Shown piece by piece: positions 8,761 to 15,882 of a stretch of 20,072 nucleotides of DNA. The notes under the pieces were generated by a model. It ran no database searches. It saw only the letters and a program-made list of their open reading frames with translations, and was not told the origin of the DNA. The position numbers and the translations under genes were made by a program. The DNA is from a virus: positions 1-20,072 of the IMG/VR virus record IMGVR_UViG_3300005664_000141; one strand, given 5' to 3'. Position 1 is the first letter of the stretch, and every line of letters begins with the position of its first letter.

Positions 8761-9338
8761 GCTGCGGTTTCCTCAGCTTCGTCTGCCGGTTCTTGGTTTT
8801 TTGGTGGCCGGCCACGTCTTGGTGCATCAACAACCTTCTTTTCGGCTTCCAATTCGGCAAGCCTTGCCTGCATAGCCTCAATAACAGCATCACGCTGCGC
8901 CAACTCTTGGGCAATTCTGCCGTCACCGTTCTTGTGCTGCACAAAATGCCGCGCCTTGGTTCTAAGTTCACGTCCGCCCATGATAATGTTTTGAACTTCC
9001 GTATCGCCCAACTTGGCAAGCTGTTCAACAGAGGTAATGTGGTATGTCTTAAGCAACTCAATCTGTTGCTTGTTGAAAAGCGCAGAAGCCGCAAGCGACG
9101 TTTCGCCGTCCGGCACGCTTTGGCCTAGCTTCCATTGTTTGTAGGCTGGCTCTAAATGCACCCATAGATTTGGATTGGTTTTGCGGATACGCTCAACCTT
9201 ATCAGTGGTTGAGGCGGCATTCATGCTGTAGCCACTGCCGCGCTTTGCCCAAGTCACCCACTCAATAGCCTTCCCTTGATCGTTAAAGCCATCTTCGTAA
9301 ATGTCTAAGACAACAATGCTTACAACGTCCTCGGCCAT
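8757..9338 (-). CDS. Head-associated protein of unknown function with AT-hook-like tail
   Basis: A 193-residue protein that I do not recognise by name. Residues 1-80 form an alpha/beta region (VVLDIYEDGFNDQGKAIEWV and a Trp-rich WVHLEPAYKQW). Residues 90-118 (NKQQIELLKTYHITSVEQLA onward) resemble a helix-hairpin-helix-like unit. Residues 143-168 form a likely short coiled coil, and 174-180 read RRGRPPK, an AT-hook-like basic patch, followed by an acidic end. Proteins of this general kind lie between capsid and adaptor genes in several podoviruses, usually without a function. The start ATG 9338 has a GAGGGGG site about 4 bases upstream. DNA contact inside the head is an inference from the basic patch. 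It ends in an ATGA overlap with the adaptor gene. Confidence 0.75.
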   Translation of the reverse strand: MAEDVVSIVVLDIYEDGFNDQGKAIEWVTWAKRGSGYSMNAASTTDKVERIRKTNPNLWVHLEPAYKQWKLGQSVPDGETSLAASALFNKQQIELLKTYHITSVEQLAKLGDTEVQNIIMGGRELRTKARHFVQHKNGDGRIAQELAQRDAVIEAMQARLAELEAEKKVVDAPRRGRPPKNQEPADEAEETAA

Positions 9339-9357
9339 AAATCCCCCTCAAAGTATT

Positions 9358-9384
9358 GGGGTGGCAGCACAATGCCGCCACCCC
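9358..9384 (-). terminator. Hairpin after the capsid genes, possible weak terminator
   Basis: GGGGTGGC (9358-9365) pairs with GCCACCCC (9377-9384), 8 base pairs. After one mismatch, GCA (9367-9369) pairs with TGC (9373-9375) around a CAA loop. It lies in the 54-base gap just after the capsid/decoration pair, the place where T7 has its gene-10 terminator. In the direction of transcription the hairpin is followed by AATACTTTG, not a run of T, so it is a poor intrinsic terminator and may be leaky, or act as an RNA-stability or processing element. Confidence 0.5.
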
Positions 9385-9392
9385 TTTAGTGT

Positions 9393-9881
9393 TTAGAACG
9401 GAAAATCACACATGATGATTTTCGCGCTTGCGTCAACCGCATACGCAACCACGGCGTCAGTTACCAAGGCCGAAACGTCAAGCGTTCCGTCCGTGGCACC
9501 AACCGCCGTTAATGCGTTGCCATCAGCGCCAGCCGTCAAAGCTGGCGTAATGGTTGCCGGGCCTTTAATCTGAATCCAGCAATATTCTCCGTCCGCAGGC
9601 GTTGATTGCAGGATACCAGCGCCAAGGCCTGCACTGTCTGACAAGTCAGACGTTACAACCGAGGTTGCACCAGCAGAAGCGCCACCTGGAGCATAGTAAT
9701 AGGCGACATTGCCAACCACTGATGCAACCGGGCCAGCGCCCGTATCGTATTGAACAAACTTATAGACCTTACCATCCGCAGATTCGAAATGGTCGCCAAT
9801 GCCAAAACCCTTGCCACTGGTATGCAAGGTTTCAGCCGTAAACGTCGCTGTGATATCGACGCCGATTGTTGCCATAGACAT
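9393..9881 (-). CDS. Putative head decoration / capsid-associated protein
   Basis: A 162-residue protein immediately after the major capsid gene. It is beta-rich and low in charge: residues 1-20 (MSMATIGVDITATFTAETLH), a KVYKFVQYD strand, a Gly/Ala/Ser-rich centre, then GEYCWIQIKGPATI (about 98-111), a stretch I associate with small head proteins of tailed phages, and a Thr/Val/Ala-rich end closing in CDFPF. Position one gene after the capsid protein, small size and beta composition fit a decoration or cement protein, as gp10 is in epsilon15, but I cannot establish homology from sequence alone. The start ATG 9881 has a strong AAGGAG site (9889-9894) with 7-base spacing, consistent with high expression. 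A second ATG lies two codons in. Confidence 0.75.
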   Translation of the reverse strand: MSMATIGVDITATFTAETLHTSGKGFGIGDHFESADGKVYKFVQYDTGAGPVASVVGNVAYYYAPGGASAGATSVVTSDLSDSAGLGAGILQSTPADGEYCWIQIKGPATITPALTAGADGNALTAVGATDGTLDVSALVTDAVVAYAVDASAKIIMCDFPF

Positions 9882-9905
9882 TTTAGTTCTCCTTAGCGAT
9901 AGCGA

Positions 9906-10883
9906 TTAAGCGGCGTCAATCAAAGCACCTTGCAGGCTGCGATTGGAGCAAGTCATCTGGCCCATCCAGAACAGCGGAATAACCACTGCATCCTGATCGA
10001 CAGACTTACGCTCCTCATCAACCTGCCATTGCGCGCCGGCCATTTCCGTCAAACCAAGATAATCGGTGTTCAGGAAATACATTTTCTCGGCAGTCGTGCC
10101 AAAGTTGGTATTGCTGTCAAAAATGACGGCAGTATCAACATTGAACAGCAGGCTTTCAAAGCCAGCAACGCCCTTATTGCCATCAACAGGCTTGTAACGC
10201 TGCAAGTCAGCCAGCGATTCCCAGAACATGGAGTAAAAGTCCTGGCTAGAAACAATCAGGTCGGGCTTGTCATTGCCGCGCACCAACTGCATCCATAGCT
10301 TCATCATTTCGCCCTTGATGGTCGTCTTGCTGATGGTGTTCGTGCCGGCAGCTTCGACAAACTTGTTTTGCCAGAAGCTAAACGTAGCAGAGTTAATGCC
10401 GCCAACCGTACCCGTACCAGCATTTTGCACCAAGTGAGCCAAGCCGCCGATCTGGTTAGACAAGGCACCATCGCTGTAAATGTCCAGAGACATTTTGTTA
10501 GTGGCAGTGCGCTTGGCATTGGTAATGCGAGCCTTAACCAAGTCCATCATCTGCTCTTTGCCGCTGTTCATGCGCAATTCAGCGCCCGACGCAGTGATGG
10601 CAATAACAGACTGGCACCAGTTATACTTGGCGCTGGTCAGCACGTCAGAAGCCGCAACGCTAAAAGTGTCATAGCCACTGAAACGCTGAAAAGTACCATT
10701 TTCGGCATAGTCCAGCGGCACCTGAATTTCGTAACCGCCAGTTTGCTTTTTGATCTTACCCTTAGAGCGCAAACGCGAATAAAGGGCATTGTTTTGTGAC
10801 ACGTTGTCTGCCGGCGTCATGTCTGGGACAGAACGCAGGGTCGTAGTCACCATTTCGGTAAATACTGCTGAAGGCGAAGGCAT
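9906..10883 (-). CDS. Major capsid protein
   Basis: A 325-residue protein directly after the scaffold gene, with the size of an HK97-fold shell protein without a built-in scaffold domain. The N-terminal arm (about 1-35) begins MPSPSAVFTEMVTTTL. Next comes GGYEIQVPLDY and an extended loop-like part with YDTFSVAASDVLTSAKYNW, then a long helix-like segment with repeated basic residues (MDLVKARITNAKRTATNKMS). The C-terminal domain has PDLIVSSQDFYSMFWESL, GFESLLFNVDTAVIFD, and YFLNTDYLGLTEM, the strand pattern seen in this capsid group. It forms the icosahedral head. The start ATG 10883 is preceded by GGAG (10892-10895) at 8 bases, held in a small hairpin loop. No cleavage site is evident. Confidence 0.93.
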   Translation of the reverse strand: MPSPSAVFTEMVTTTLRSVPDMTPADNVSQNNALYSRLRSKGKIKKQTGGYEIQVPLDYAENGTFQRFSGYDTFSVAASDVLTSAKYNWCQSVIAITASGAELRMNSGKEQMMDLVKARITNAKRTATNKMSLDIYSDGALSNQIGGLAHLVQNAGTGTVGGINSATFSFWQNKFVEAAGTNTISKTTIKGEMMKLWMQLVRGNDKPDLIVSSQDFYSMFWESLADLQRYKPVDGNKGVAGFESLLFNVDTAVIFDSNTNFGTTAEKMYFLNTDYLGLTEMAGAQWQVDEERKSVDQDAVVIPLFWMGQMTCSNRSLQGALIDAA

Positions 10884-10886
10884 GGT

Positions 10887-10900
10887 CTATACTCCTATAG
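10887..10900 (-). promoter_or_regulatory. Ribosome-binding site of capsid gene in a hairpin loop
   Basis: On the coding strand CTATA and TATAG form a 5-base-pair stem whose four-base loop is GGAG, the Shine-Dalgarno sequence of the major capsid gene, 8 bases from its ATG. Presenting the site as an open loop would keep it accessible in a long polycistronic message. The stem is short and A/T-rich, so the effect may be small. Confidence 0.45.
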
Positions 10901-10901
10901 G

Positions 10902-11999
10902 TTAAGCCGCCCCCATTGCCCGGTCGTATGCATCAGACATAACGTCATCAAGATTCTTTTTGTCACGCGGGGAACCTATAGCGCCGCCCTTGGTAGCCAC
11001 GGCAACGGCTGCTGCATTGCTGGCCTTCTTGGCCTGCGCTGCAACGTCAGCCTTACGTTTAGCTTCCTGTTCGGCATGCTGTTCAGCCAGTACCGCCGCC
11101 CGCACTTGCGGATTGCGCCACTTGGCTTGCTCATAGGCATCGCTAAAATCCTTCGCCAAGCCGTTTTCAAGCAGCAGCGCCATATCTTCGCGCAGTGCTT
11201 CAAAATGCTTGTTGGCAGGGTTATTAGCAAACTCCTCGTATTTCTGCTTTACAGTTTTTTCCTGTTCGGCAGCGCGTAACTGTTCCTCTTGTTGGCGATG
11301 CTGCTTAAGCGATACAACCTCTTGCATCAGGGTTGCTAGTTGTGGGTTGAAAGCTGCGGGCTGTGCTTGCGGCACTTGCCCACCAGCTAAAACATTAATC
11401 ACCTGTTGCGGGTCAAGGCCGCGTTGCTGCACAAAGTAACGCATATAATCGTATGGGCTTTGTTGAGCAAAATTAGAGATATCAAACAGGGTCTTTAACC
11501 CGGTCGGGACATCGCCATACCATTGCTCAATTTGCTTACGATGCGGTTCAATTTGTGCGCTTATAGCCTCGTGTTGCTTCAGGGTTGCGGAAGTCTGCTG
11601 CACATAGCGGGCAATGTCGTTTTCCCGTTTCAACAGGTCTTGTTGAATGGCGGGTGGCGTCTTGCTCCACTCTGCTTTTGCAGCCGCAGATAATGACACT
11701 GGGGGCTGAATGGCCGCCTCCGTAACAGCAACCATTACAGGTTGTGTTACTTCTGGCGGTTTCTGCCCTGCGCCATCTTCCTTATCCGCGTCTTTGATAG
11801 CGTCAGCCGGCGCGTTTTCCGCTGCCTGATCTTTCGCCTTAAATCGTCCACCTTCATCACGTTCGCGGGTGTCTGTTGCTGGCGTTTCATCAACCGCAAT
11901 TGCAGGCGTTTCCTCGACCTCTGCCGGCTTATCGGCAGCCATCGCCATATCAAAAGCCTTGCTTAACTGTTCGTCCAGGCTTTCCCGCGTATCAGTCAT
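10902..11999 (-). CDS. Scaffolding protein
   Basis: A 365-residue, highly charged, mainly helical protein rich in Ala, Gln, Glu and Lys, located directly before the major capsid gene, where podovirus scaffolds sit. The N-terminal 95 residues are acidic and probably disordered (repeats around ETPAIAVDETPATDTRERDE, with a GGRFKAKDQ patch). A middle region (about 100-200) includes PPAIQQDLLKREND, matching the helical core of such scaffolds. The region around 225-320 is a probable coiled coil (SLKQHRQQEEQLRAAEQEK). The C-terminus is basic, then ends DVMSDAYDRAMGAA; basic C-terminal helices usually bind the shell in this family. Start ATG 11999 has a GAGGGG site 5 bases away and overlaps the previous stop as TGATG. 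An in-frame TTG just upstream is less likely. Confidence 0.85.
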   Translation of the reverse strand: MTDTRESLDEQLSKAFDMAMAADKPAEVEETPAIAVDETPATDTRERDEGGRFKAKDQAAENAPADAIKDADKEDGAGQKPPEVTQPVMVAVTEAAIQPPVSLSAAAKAEWSKTPPAIQQDLLKRENDIARYVQQTSATLKQHEAISAQIEPHRKQIEQWYGDVPTGLKTLFDISNFAQQSPYDYMRYFVQQRGLDPQQVINVLAGGQVPQAQPAAFNPQLATLMQEVVSLKQHRQQEEQLRAAEQEKTVKQKYEEFANNPANKHFEALREDMALLLENGLAKDFSDAYEQAKWRNPQVRAAVLAEQHAEQEAKRKADVAAQAKKASNAAAVAVATKGGAIGSPRDKKNLDDVMSDAYDRAMGAA

Positions 12000-12301
12000 C
12001 AATTCCCCTCGAAAGGTATGCCGTTCTTGCGGCAGAAACGCTCGTTTTTATAAACCGGCTTGTACTCTGACGGGTCAACCTCTCGGCAGCCTGCGCGCTC
12101 CAAATCATCCCGCCTTGCCGTTCGGCCATCAACAACCTTGCGGCTAAATGGCGAAACATACGGCTTAATATCGCTTTGCAGATACAGACCGGATTGCTGC
12201 TTAGGTTGCGGCGGCGTGTGGTACTTGCCCGGCTGGCCTTGCACCTCGCCCGTCTCCACGTCGTACCAATAATCGCCGTCGCGGAACCAACGCTGGGTCA
12301 C
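11999..12301 (-). CDS. Conserved-looking small protein of unknown function, between portal and scaffold
   Basis: A 100-residue protein whose function I do not know. It begins MTQRWFRDGDYWYDVETGEV, rich in aromatic and acidic residues. A middle part is Gln/Pro-rich, then LQSDIKPYVSPFSRKVVDGR and RRDDLERAGCREVDPSEYKP, a pattern that resembles zinc-ribbon-like phage proteins, although only two Cys (in GCREV and in RFCRKNG) are present and no full metal site is formed. It starts with GTG in a GTGA overlap with the portal stop and ends in a TGATG overlap with the scaffold gene. Genes of this size are often found between portal and scaffold in podoviruses. No membrane segment or signal peptide. Head assembly is the only role suggested, and only by position. 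Confidence 0.75.
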   Translation of the reverse strand: MTQRWFRDGDYWYDVETGEVQGQPGKYHTPPQPKQQSGLYLQSDIKPYVSPFSRKVVDGRTARRDDLERAGCREVDPSEYKPVYKNERFCRKNGIPFEGN

Positions 12302-14094
12302 ATTGCACCGCCCATCTGTGGCGGCATCATCGGCACCACATTGCCTTGCTGCGGCATCATCTGTTGCATGGGCTGCGCCGCTTGCTGTCCCAGCCTGTCC
12401 AGCATGTCCTCGACCTCACGGCCTAGCTTGAAGATGCGCGAGAATGACTTAATCATGGCGATTGGTAATTCAGGCGGAATAGCACCCTGCTGAACAAGCG
12501 GGACGATGGCCGGCAGGAATTGCGCCAAACCGCCGACAAACTGCGTCATATTCTGCTGGTCGCGCACCACGTCAGCCTTGATTGTGCTGTCCGTTTCAAT
12601 ATCAATGCGATAGTTGCGGTTCACATCATCGCGCAATAAAGCCATCACGTCCGGCGTTATCTCAAACCCAGCAATGCCGGCCAACACGTCAGGCTGGTAA
12701 TTCTCAGACATTACTTCAGCCATCATGCGCATAAGGTCGCGGATATAACGCTGTACTTCACGCTGCGCCGCTTGCAAGCGCATAGCACCCCATTGCGCTT
12801 TAATCTGTTGTGCGCCCAACGTCTCGCCAGCATTCGTGCTGCCGCGCATAATGTCGGCAATGCCAGTTACCTCATAAATGGTTTGCTTGACCTTCTCGCG
12901 CTGATCGCTCAACTCACGGATAACCACAATCAGCTTGTCAATTGGCATCATCCAGATAGCCTTATCAAGGCCGCCTGTCGTACCCATCAGATTGTTAGCA
13001 TTGTCCGTCGGCTTAAATTCACCGTCATCGGCGTTTTGAATATCGCTTAAAGCCGTGCCAAGCCCTGTTAGATAAACGCCACGGAATTTCAGTACCTTAA
13101 GCAATGACCGCAAACGCCCCGTCATGCGGTTTAGTTCTTCCGCCTGCTTGCGGTAATAGTCGTAAGGCACCTTTGGCATAAGGTCGCCAGTTGCTACCGC
13201 ATAAAGCGGGTTTGGGCTTGGGAAATAGCCGCGCACATTAAACGGCGCTTCCCGCACTGATAGCGGTTCGTCTTTGTAGCTTGGTGCAATAAAGATAACC
13301 TTCTTGGTGTCCTTGTCCCAGATTTCCCAGACGAAAGCCCGCTTATAGATGCTGCTAGATTCTTCGTCCTTGGCTTTTTCTTTGCCGTCCACCGTGCAAT
13401 CCATCTGCACCTTATCGGCAATCTCCGGCGCAATGGCTCGAAGCTGGTCTTTAGTCATTCGGTGGCGATACGCAACCCACGGCACATCATCCCAACACTT
13501 GGCGGAACCATGCACAAAATCGCGCCAGTCAACATGCTGCACACGCATAACCTGCGCCGTGATAACCGGCTCAGTCATTGGCTGGCCATCCATGCCAATC
13601 ATCGGCTGCCCTAGCATGTCTTGAACCGGCACTTGAGTAATCGTCGGCTCGTATTGCAGACGCGAAACGCCGCGACCAACAAGATTCATATCCAGAACGT
13701 CAGATTTTATTGACTGATCGAAGTAATTATCATCCAGACTAAAGCTTATGCCGCGCTCAATGACTTGCGCTGCCGTCTTGGCGGTAGGATTATCCCCGTC
13801 ATTGTAACGCCTGCGAACATCTGGCACAGGCAGCGAGTTATAAACGCTTGGGCATACCGTGCTGATATTGGAATAAAGAATATTAAACTCGTTCTCGCGC
13901 TGATTGCCGTTCAGCTTATAAATATCCGAAGCCTCTTGCGCGTGTTTCCGCCAATCTTTTTGGTCGGCTTGGGCAAGTTCAATAGATTTAAGCCATGACT
14001 TAACAAAATCAGCAGGCGAACGCAAAGTCTCTGCCTGCGTTTCAACCGTGGCATTATCAACCACATTAGAGCCAGTATATTCAGAATCGGTCAA
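12298..14094 (-). CDS. Portal protein
   Basis: A 598-residue portal, the dodecameric ring through which DNA is packaged and ejected. It follows the large terminase and precedes the scaffold and capsid genes. An N-terminal helical domain holds SPADFVKSWLKSIELAQAD and, further on, NILYSNISTVCPSVYNS, the typical early motif of podovirus portals. A beta region includes HVDWRDFVHGSAKCWDDVPW, which is very characteristic of the group. A long helical stem follows (YDYYRKQAEELNRMTGRL), then TIYEVTGIADIMRGSTNAGE and TLGAQQIKAQWG. The C-terminus is Met/Gln/Pro-rich. No ATG lies near the 5' end. I chose TTG 14094, which has GAAGG (14102-14106) 7 bases upstream; TTG 14100 in the same frame is possible but too close to it. 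The start overlaps no stop; TerL ends 10 bases before. Confidence 0.93.
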   Translation of the reverse strand: MTDSEYTGSNVVDNATVETQAETLRSPADFVKSWLKSIELAQADQKDWRKHAQEASDIYKLNGNQRENEFNILYSNISTVCPSVYNSLPVPDVRRRYNDGDNPTAKTAAQVIERGISFSLDDNYFDQSIKSDVLDMNLVGRGVSRLQYEPTITQVPVQDMLGQPMIGMDGQPMTEPVITAQVMRVQHVDWRDFVHGSAKCWDDVPWVAYRHRMTKDQLRAIAPEIADKVQMDCTVDGKEKAKDEESSSIYKRAFVWEIWDKDTKKVIFIAPSYKDEPLSVREAPFNVRGYFPSPNPLYAVATGDLMPKVPYDYYRKQAEELNRMTGRLRSLLKVLKFRGVYLTGLGTALSDIQNADDGEFKPTDNANNLMGTTGGLDKAIWMMPIDKLIVVIRELSDQREKVKQTIYEVTGIADIMRGSTNAGETLGAQQIKAQWGAMRLQAAQREVQRYIRDLMRMMAEVMSENYQPDVLAGIAGFEITPDVMALLRDDVNRNYRIDIETDSTIKADVVRDQQNMTQFVGGLAQFLPAIVPLVQQGAIPPELPIAMIKSFSRIFKLGREVEDMLDRLGQQAAQPMQQMMPQQGNVVPMMPPQMGGAM

Positions 14095-14104
14095 TGCCAA
14101 GCCT

Positions 14105-15508
14105 TCAATATCGCTCTTGGGTTTCGCGGCGTTTCTTCGCCTCTAATATATCCATAACACTAAAATTAACTTTAATCAAGCCGTTAGGGTCGGCACGTGT
14201 TTCTAGCACTTTTGGACGGCTTTGTGAAGGTAATTTCGCTTTAACCTCTTGCCAAGCTAAAGCCATATATCTGGCTGCGTCGGCATAATCAGAAGTCCAA
14301 TCATGCTCCGGCTTGTCGCTGAATATCTTTTTCTCATCATCCCATTCAGCGTGATACTGCTTCAATGCTTCGATTGCGTCGGCGCATTGCTTATCCCAAA
14401 GGCTATTGCCCTCAATCGTGACCCTGAGAGCGTTGATGCCATCCTCGACGGCATGACGTTCAACCAGCCTGACATTGCGCCCAAGACCTTCAAGCGTTTC
14501 GAGCCGTGTGCGGCCAGTGCCTAAGTCTCTGACGCGGGCATCATGAGGCACATAGTCAGTGCCGTAATTGTAGGTCTTGCCGTTTAACTCATTCACATAT
14601 TGTGCTAAATTCTTGCCTGTGCCGTGGATGCAGTCAATAACGCGCAATTGGTCAAAAGCCACCTGAAAGCACCAAATAACGGTTTGATCGGCCATGCCTA
14701 AATCCCAGGCCGTATGAACAAGCAACTCAGGGTCATGCAGGCCAGACTTGAGGCGATTGTCGGCTTCCATGCGTTCAAGAGACTTGCCGTAATAGCTGCC
14801 AAGAGTGGCGGCAGAGAATGAGCAAAAATATTCTTGCTCAATCAATGAGTCGCCAACATCCTGGCCGTAGAGCGCATGATATTCCTTGCGCTGTTCTTCA
14901 ACACGATCTAGCGGAAAGCCGGTTTCGTTAACTGTTAAGACCTCGGCGTGCCAAGCAGGGTTATCGCGTGCCATGTTTAGCATGGCGTAGGCGTGATTCT
15001 TGCCGCGTGGCGTTGTTATAAAATCAGCCCATCCGTCATTTTCAGCCAATGCGGGCGCAAGGTAAGCCCACGCGCTTGGATTGCTCAACGCCCACTCAGA
15101 AAAGACTATTCCGATTGGTGGAGCGCCAACCAAGCTATCCGGGTTATCGCTGCCAACAATGCGCCAAATGCTGCCTGAGTGCATTTCGATAACCATCGCC
15201 GTGTTGTCTGTTCTGGCGCGGATTGCCAGCGGGAAAACCTCATCAATGCGCCGTTTACCTGTGTGTGGGTTAATGGCTTCCCAAATCGCTTTACGGGCTT
15301 GCTCATATTTAGGCAGGCAATGCCAATAGTTGCCTATACGTCTATGGGCAGCAACGGCTGTTTTGTGTAGCGCAATCTCATCCTTGCCGGCACGTCTATG
15401 CCAAATCAGTAATTGGCGCTTAATACCGCTTCGCCCAGCATTCCAGCTTTGGCGCTGATATGGCCGGCAAGTCCAATTGTTCGGAAGTATTATGCGGTTT
15501 TCAAGCAC
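14105..15508 (-). CDS. terL: Terminase large subunit (ATPase and nuclease)
   Basis: A 467-residue packaging motor. The N-terminal ATPase has an adenine-side YQRQSW motif, Walker A WHRRAGKDEIA (36-46), Walker B IGIVFSEWAL with Asp replaced by Ser and Glu138 as the likely catalytic base, and the coupling motif FITTPRG (163-169). The RNase H-like nuclease has Asp269 in AWDLGMADQ, Asp323 in VPHDARV, and an Asp-rich HDWTSDYADAARYM stretch around 402-415. It cuts concatemeric DNA and drives it through the portal. The start is GTG 15508, with no visible Shine-Dalgarno site, in frame with the small-subunit candidate and separated from its TAG stop by a single CCA codon. Translation is therefore probably coupled to the upstream gene. 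Confidence 0.95.
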   Translation of the reverse strand: MLENRIILPNNWTCRPYQRQSWNAGRSGIKRQLLIWHRRAGKDEIALHKTAVAAHRRIGNYWHCLPKYEQARKAIWEAINPHTGKRRIDEVFPLAIRARTDNTAMVIEMHSGSIWRIVGSDNPDSLVGAPPIGIVFSEWALSNPSAWAYLAPALAENDGWADFITTPRGKNHAYAMLNMARDNPAWHAEVLTVNETGFPLDRVEEQRKEYHALYGQDVGDSLIEQEYFCSFSAATLGSYYGKSLERMEADNRLKSGLHDPELLVHTAWDLGMADQTVIWCFQVAFDQLRVIDCIHGTGKNLAQYVNELNGKTYNYGTDYVPHDARVRDLGTGRTRLETLEGLGRNVRLVERHAVEDGINALRVTIEGNSLWDKQCADAIEALKQYHAEWDDEKKIFSDKPEHDWTSDYADAARYMALAWQEVKAKLPSQSRPKVLETRADPNGLIKVNFSVMDILEAKKRRETQERY

Positions 15509-15511
15509 TGG

Positions 15512-15763
15512 CTAATCAATATTAGCAGGATCGACAATTTCGATAACAGTCTTAACCTGACCCGTCAACTCTGTTGGAATGAGTTTGCTGGCCAGCTTGT
15601 AAAAGTCCGTCGGATTATCTTGCGCCCAGGCAGCAAGCGCAGTTGCGCCGCCAAGCTTGTCAAAGGCTTCGACGAACGCGCCCTTGATGCTTGCGGTGTT
15701 CTTATTAACACTTCCCGGCTGCCTACCGGAACCGGGCGGTTTCTTGCAGCCCTTCAAAGCCAT
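15512..15763 (-). CDS. Putative terminase small subunit
   Basis: An 83-residue basic protein directly before the large terminase. The N-terminus reads MALKGCKKPPGSGRQPGSVN, matching the basic G-R-x-x-G-S-V-N-K opening seen in many proteins at this locus. Next comes a helical stretch with FDKLGGATALAAWAQDNPTD and FYKLASKLIP, also typical. It is short for a complete small terminase (usually 130-180 residues) and I see no clear helix-turn-helix, so it may be a reduced DNA-recognition subunit or an accessory protein. Start ATG 15763; the ribosome-binding site is weak (AGAAAC). A candidate promoter overlaps its start region. Its TAG stop lies in frame with the large-subunit start. Confidence 0.75.
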   Translation of the reverse strand: MALKGCKKPPGSGRQPGSVNKNTASIKGAFVEAFDKLGGATALAAWAQDNPTDFYKLASKLIPTELTGQVKTVIEIVDPANID

Positions 15764-15770
15764 AGTTTCT

Positions 15771-15799
15771 AAAATATTCTTTTTTACAATTTACCGCAA
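15771..15799 (-). promoter_or_regulatory. Candidate sigma-70-like promoter before terminase genes
   Basis: On the minus strand TTGCGG (15794-15799) and TATTTT (15771-15776) are separated by 17 bases, the ideal spacing, with 3 of 6 and 4 of 6 consensus matches. Transcription would start at or very near the ATG at 15763, giving a leaderless or almost leaderless message, which would fit that gene's weak ribosome-binding site. The match is weak and the region is A/T-rich, so chance is a real alternative. Confidence 0.25.
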
Positions 15800-15852
15800 C
15801 CATTTTCTTTGCCGTCGCCAAAGCCCTGGGTTGGCGCTGTAGCGCGTTTCAT
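15784..15852 (-). CDS. Possible 22-residue mini-ORF in intergenic gap
   Basis: The 119-base gap between the 183-residue gene and the small terminase candidate contains a 22-codon frame starting at ATG 15852, beginning MKRATAPTQGFGDGKEN. A GGGG block lies only a few bases before the ATG, closer than ideal. The peptide has no recognisable domain. It could be a coupling peptide or simply chance; the rest of the gap contains only the candidate promoter. Confidence 0.2.
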   Translation of the reverse strand: MKRATAPTQGFGDGKENGCGKL

Positions 15853-15882
15853 TCACCCCAGGCCATCACCCTACCAGCCAGC

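Noticed and set aside
10368-10799. Plus-strand frame of 143 codons
   Set aside because: Antisense to the major capsid gene, no recognisable motif, no start signals.
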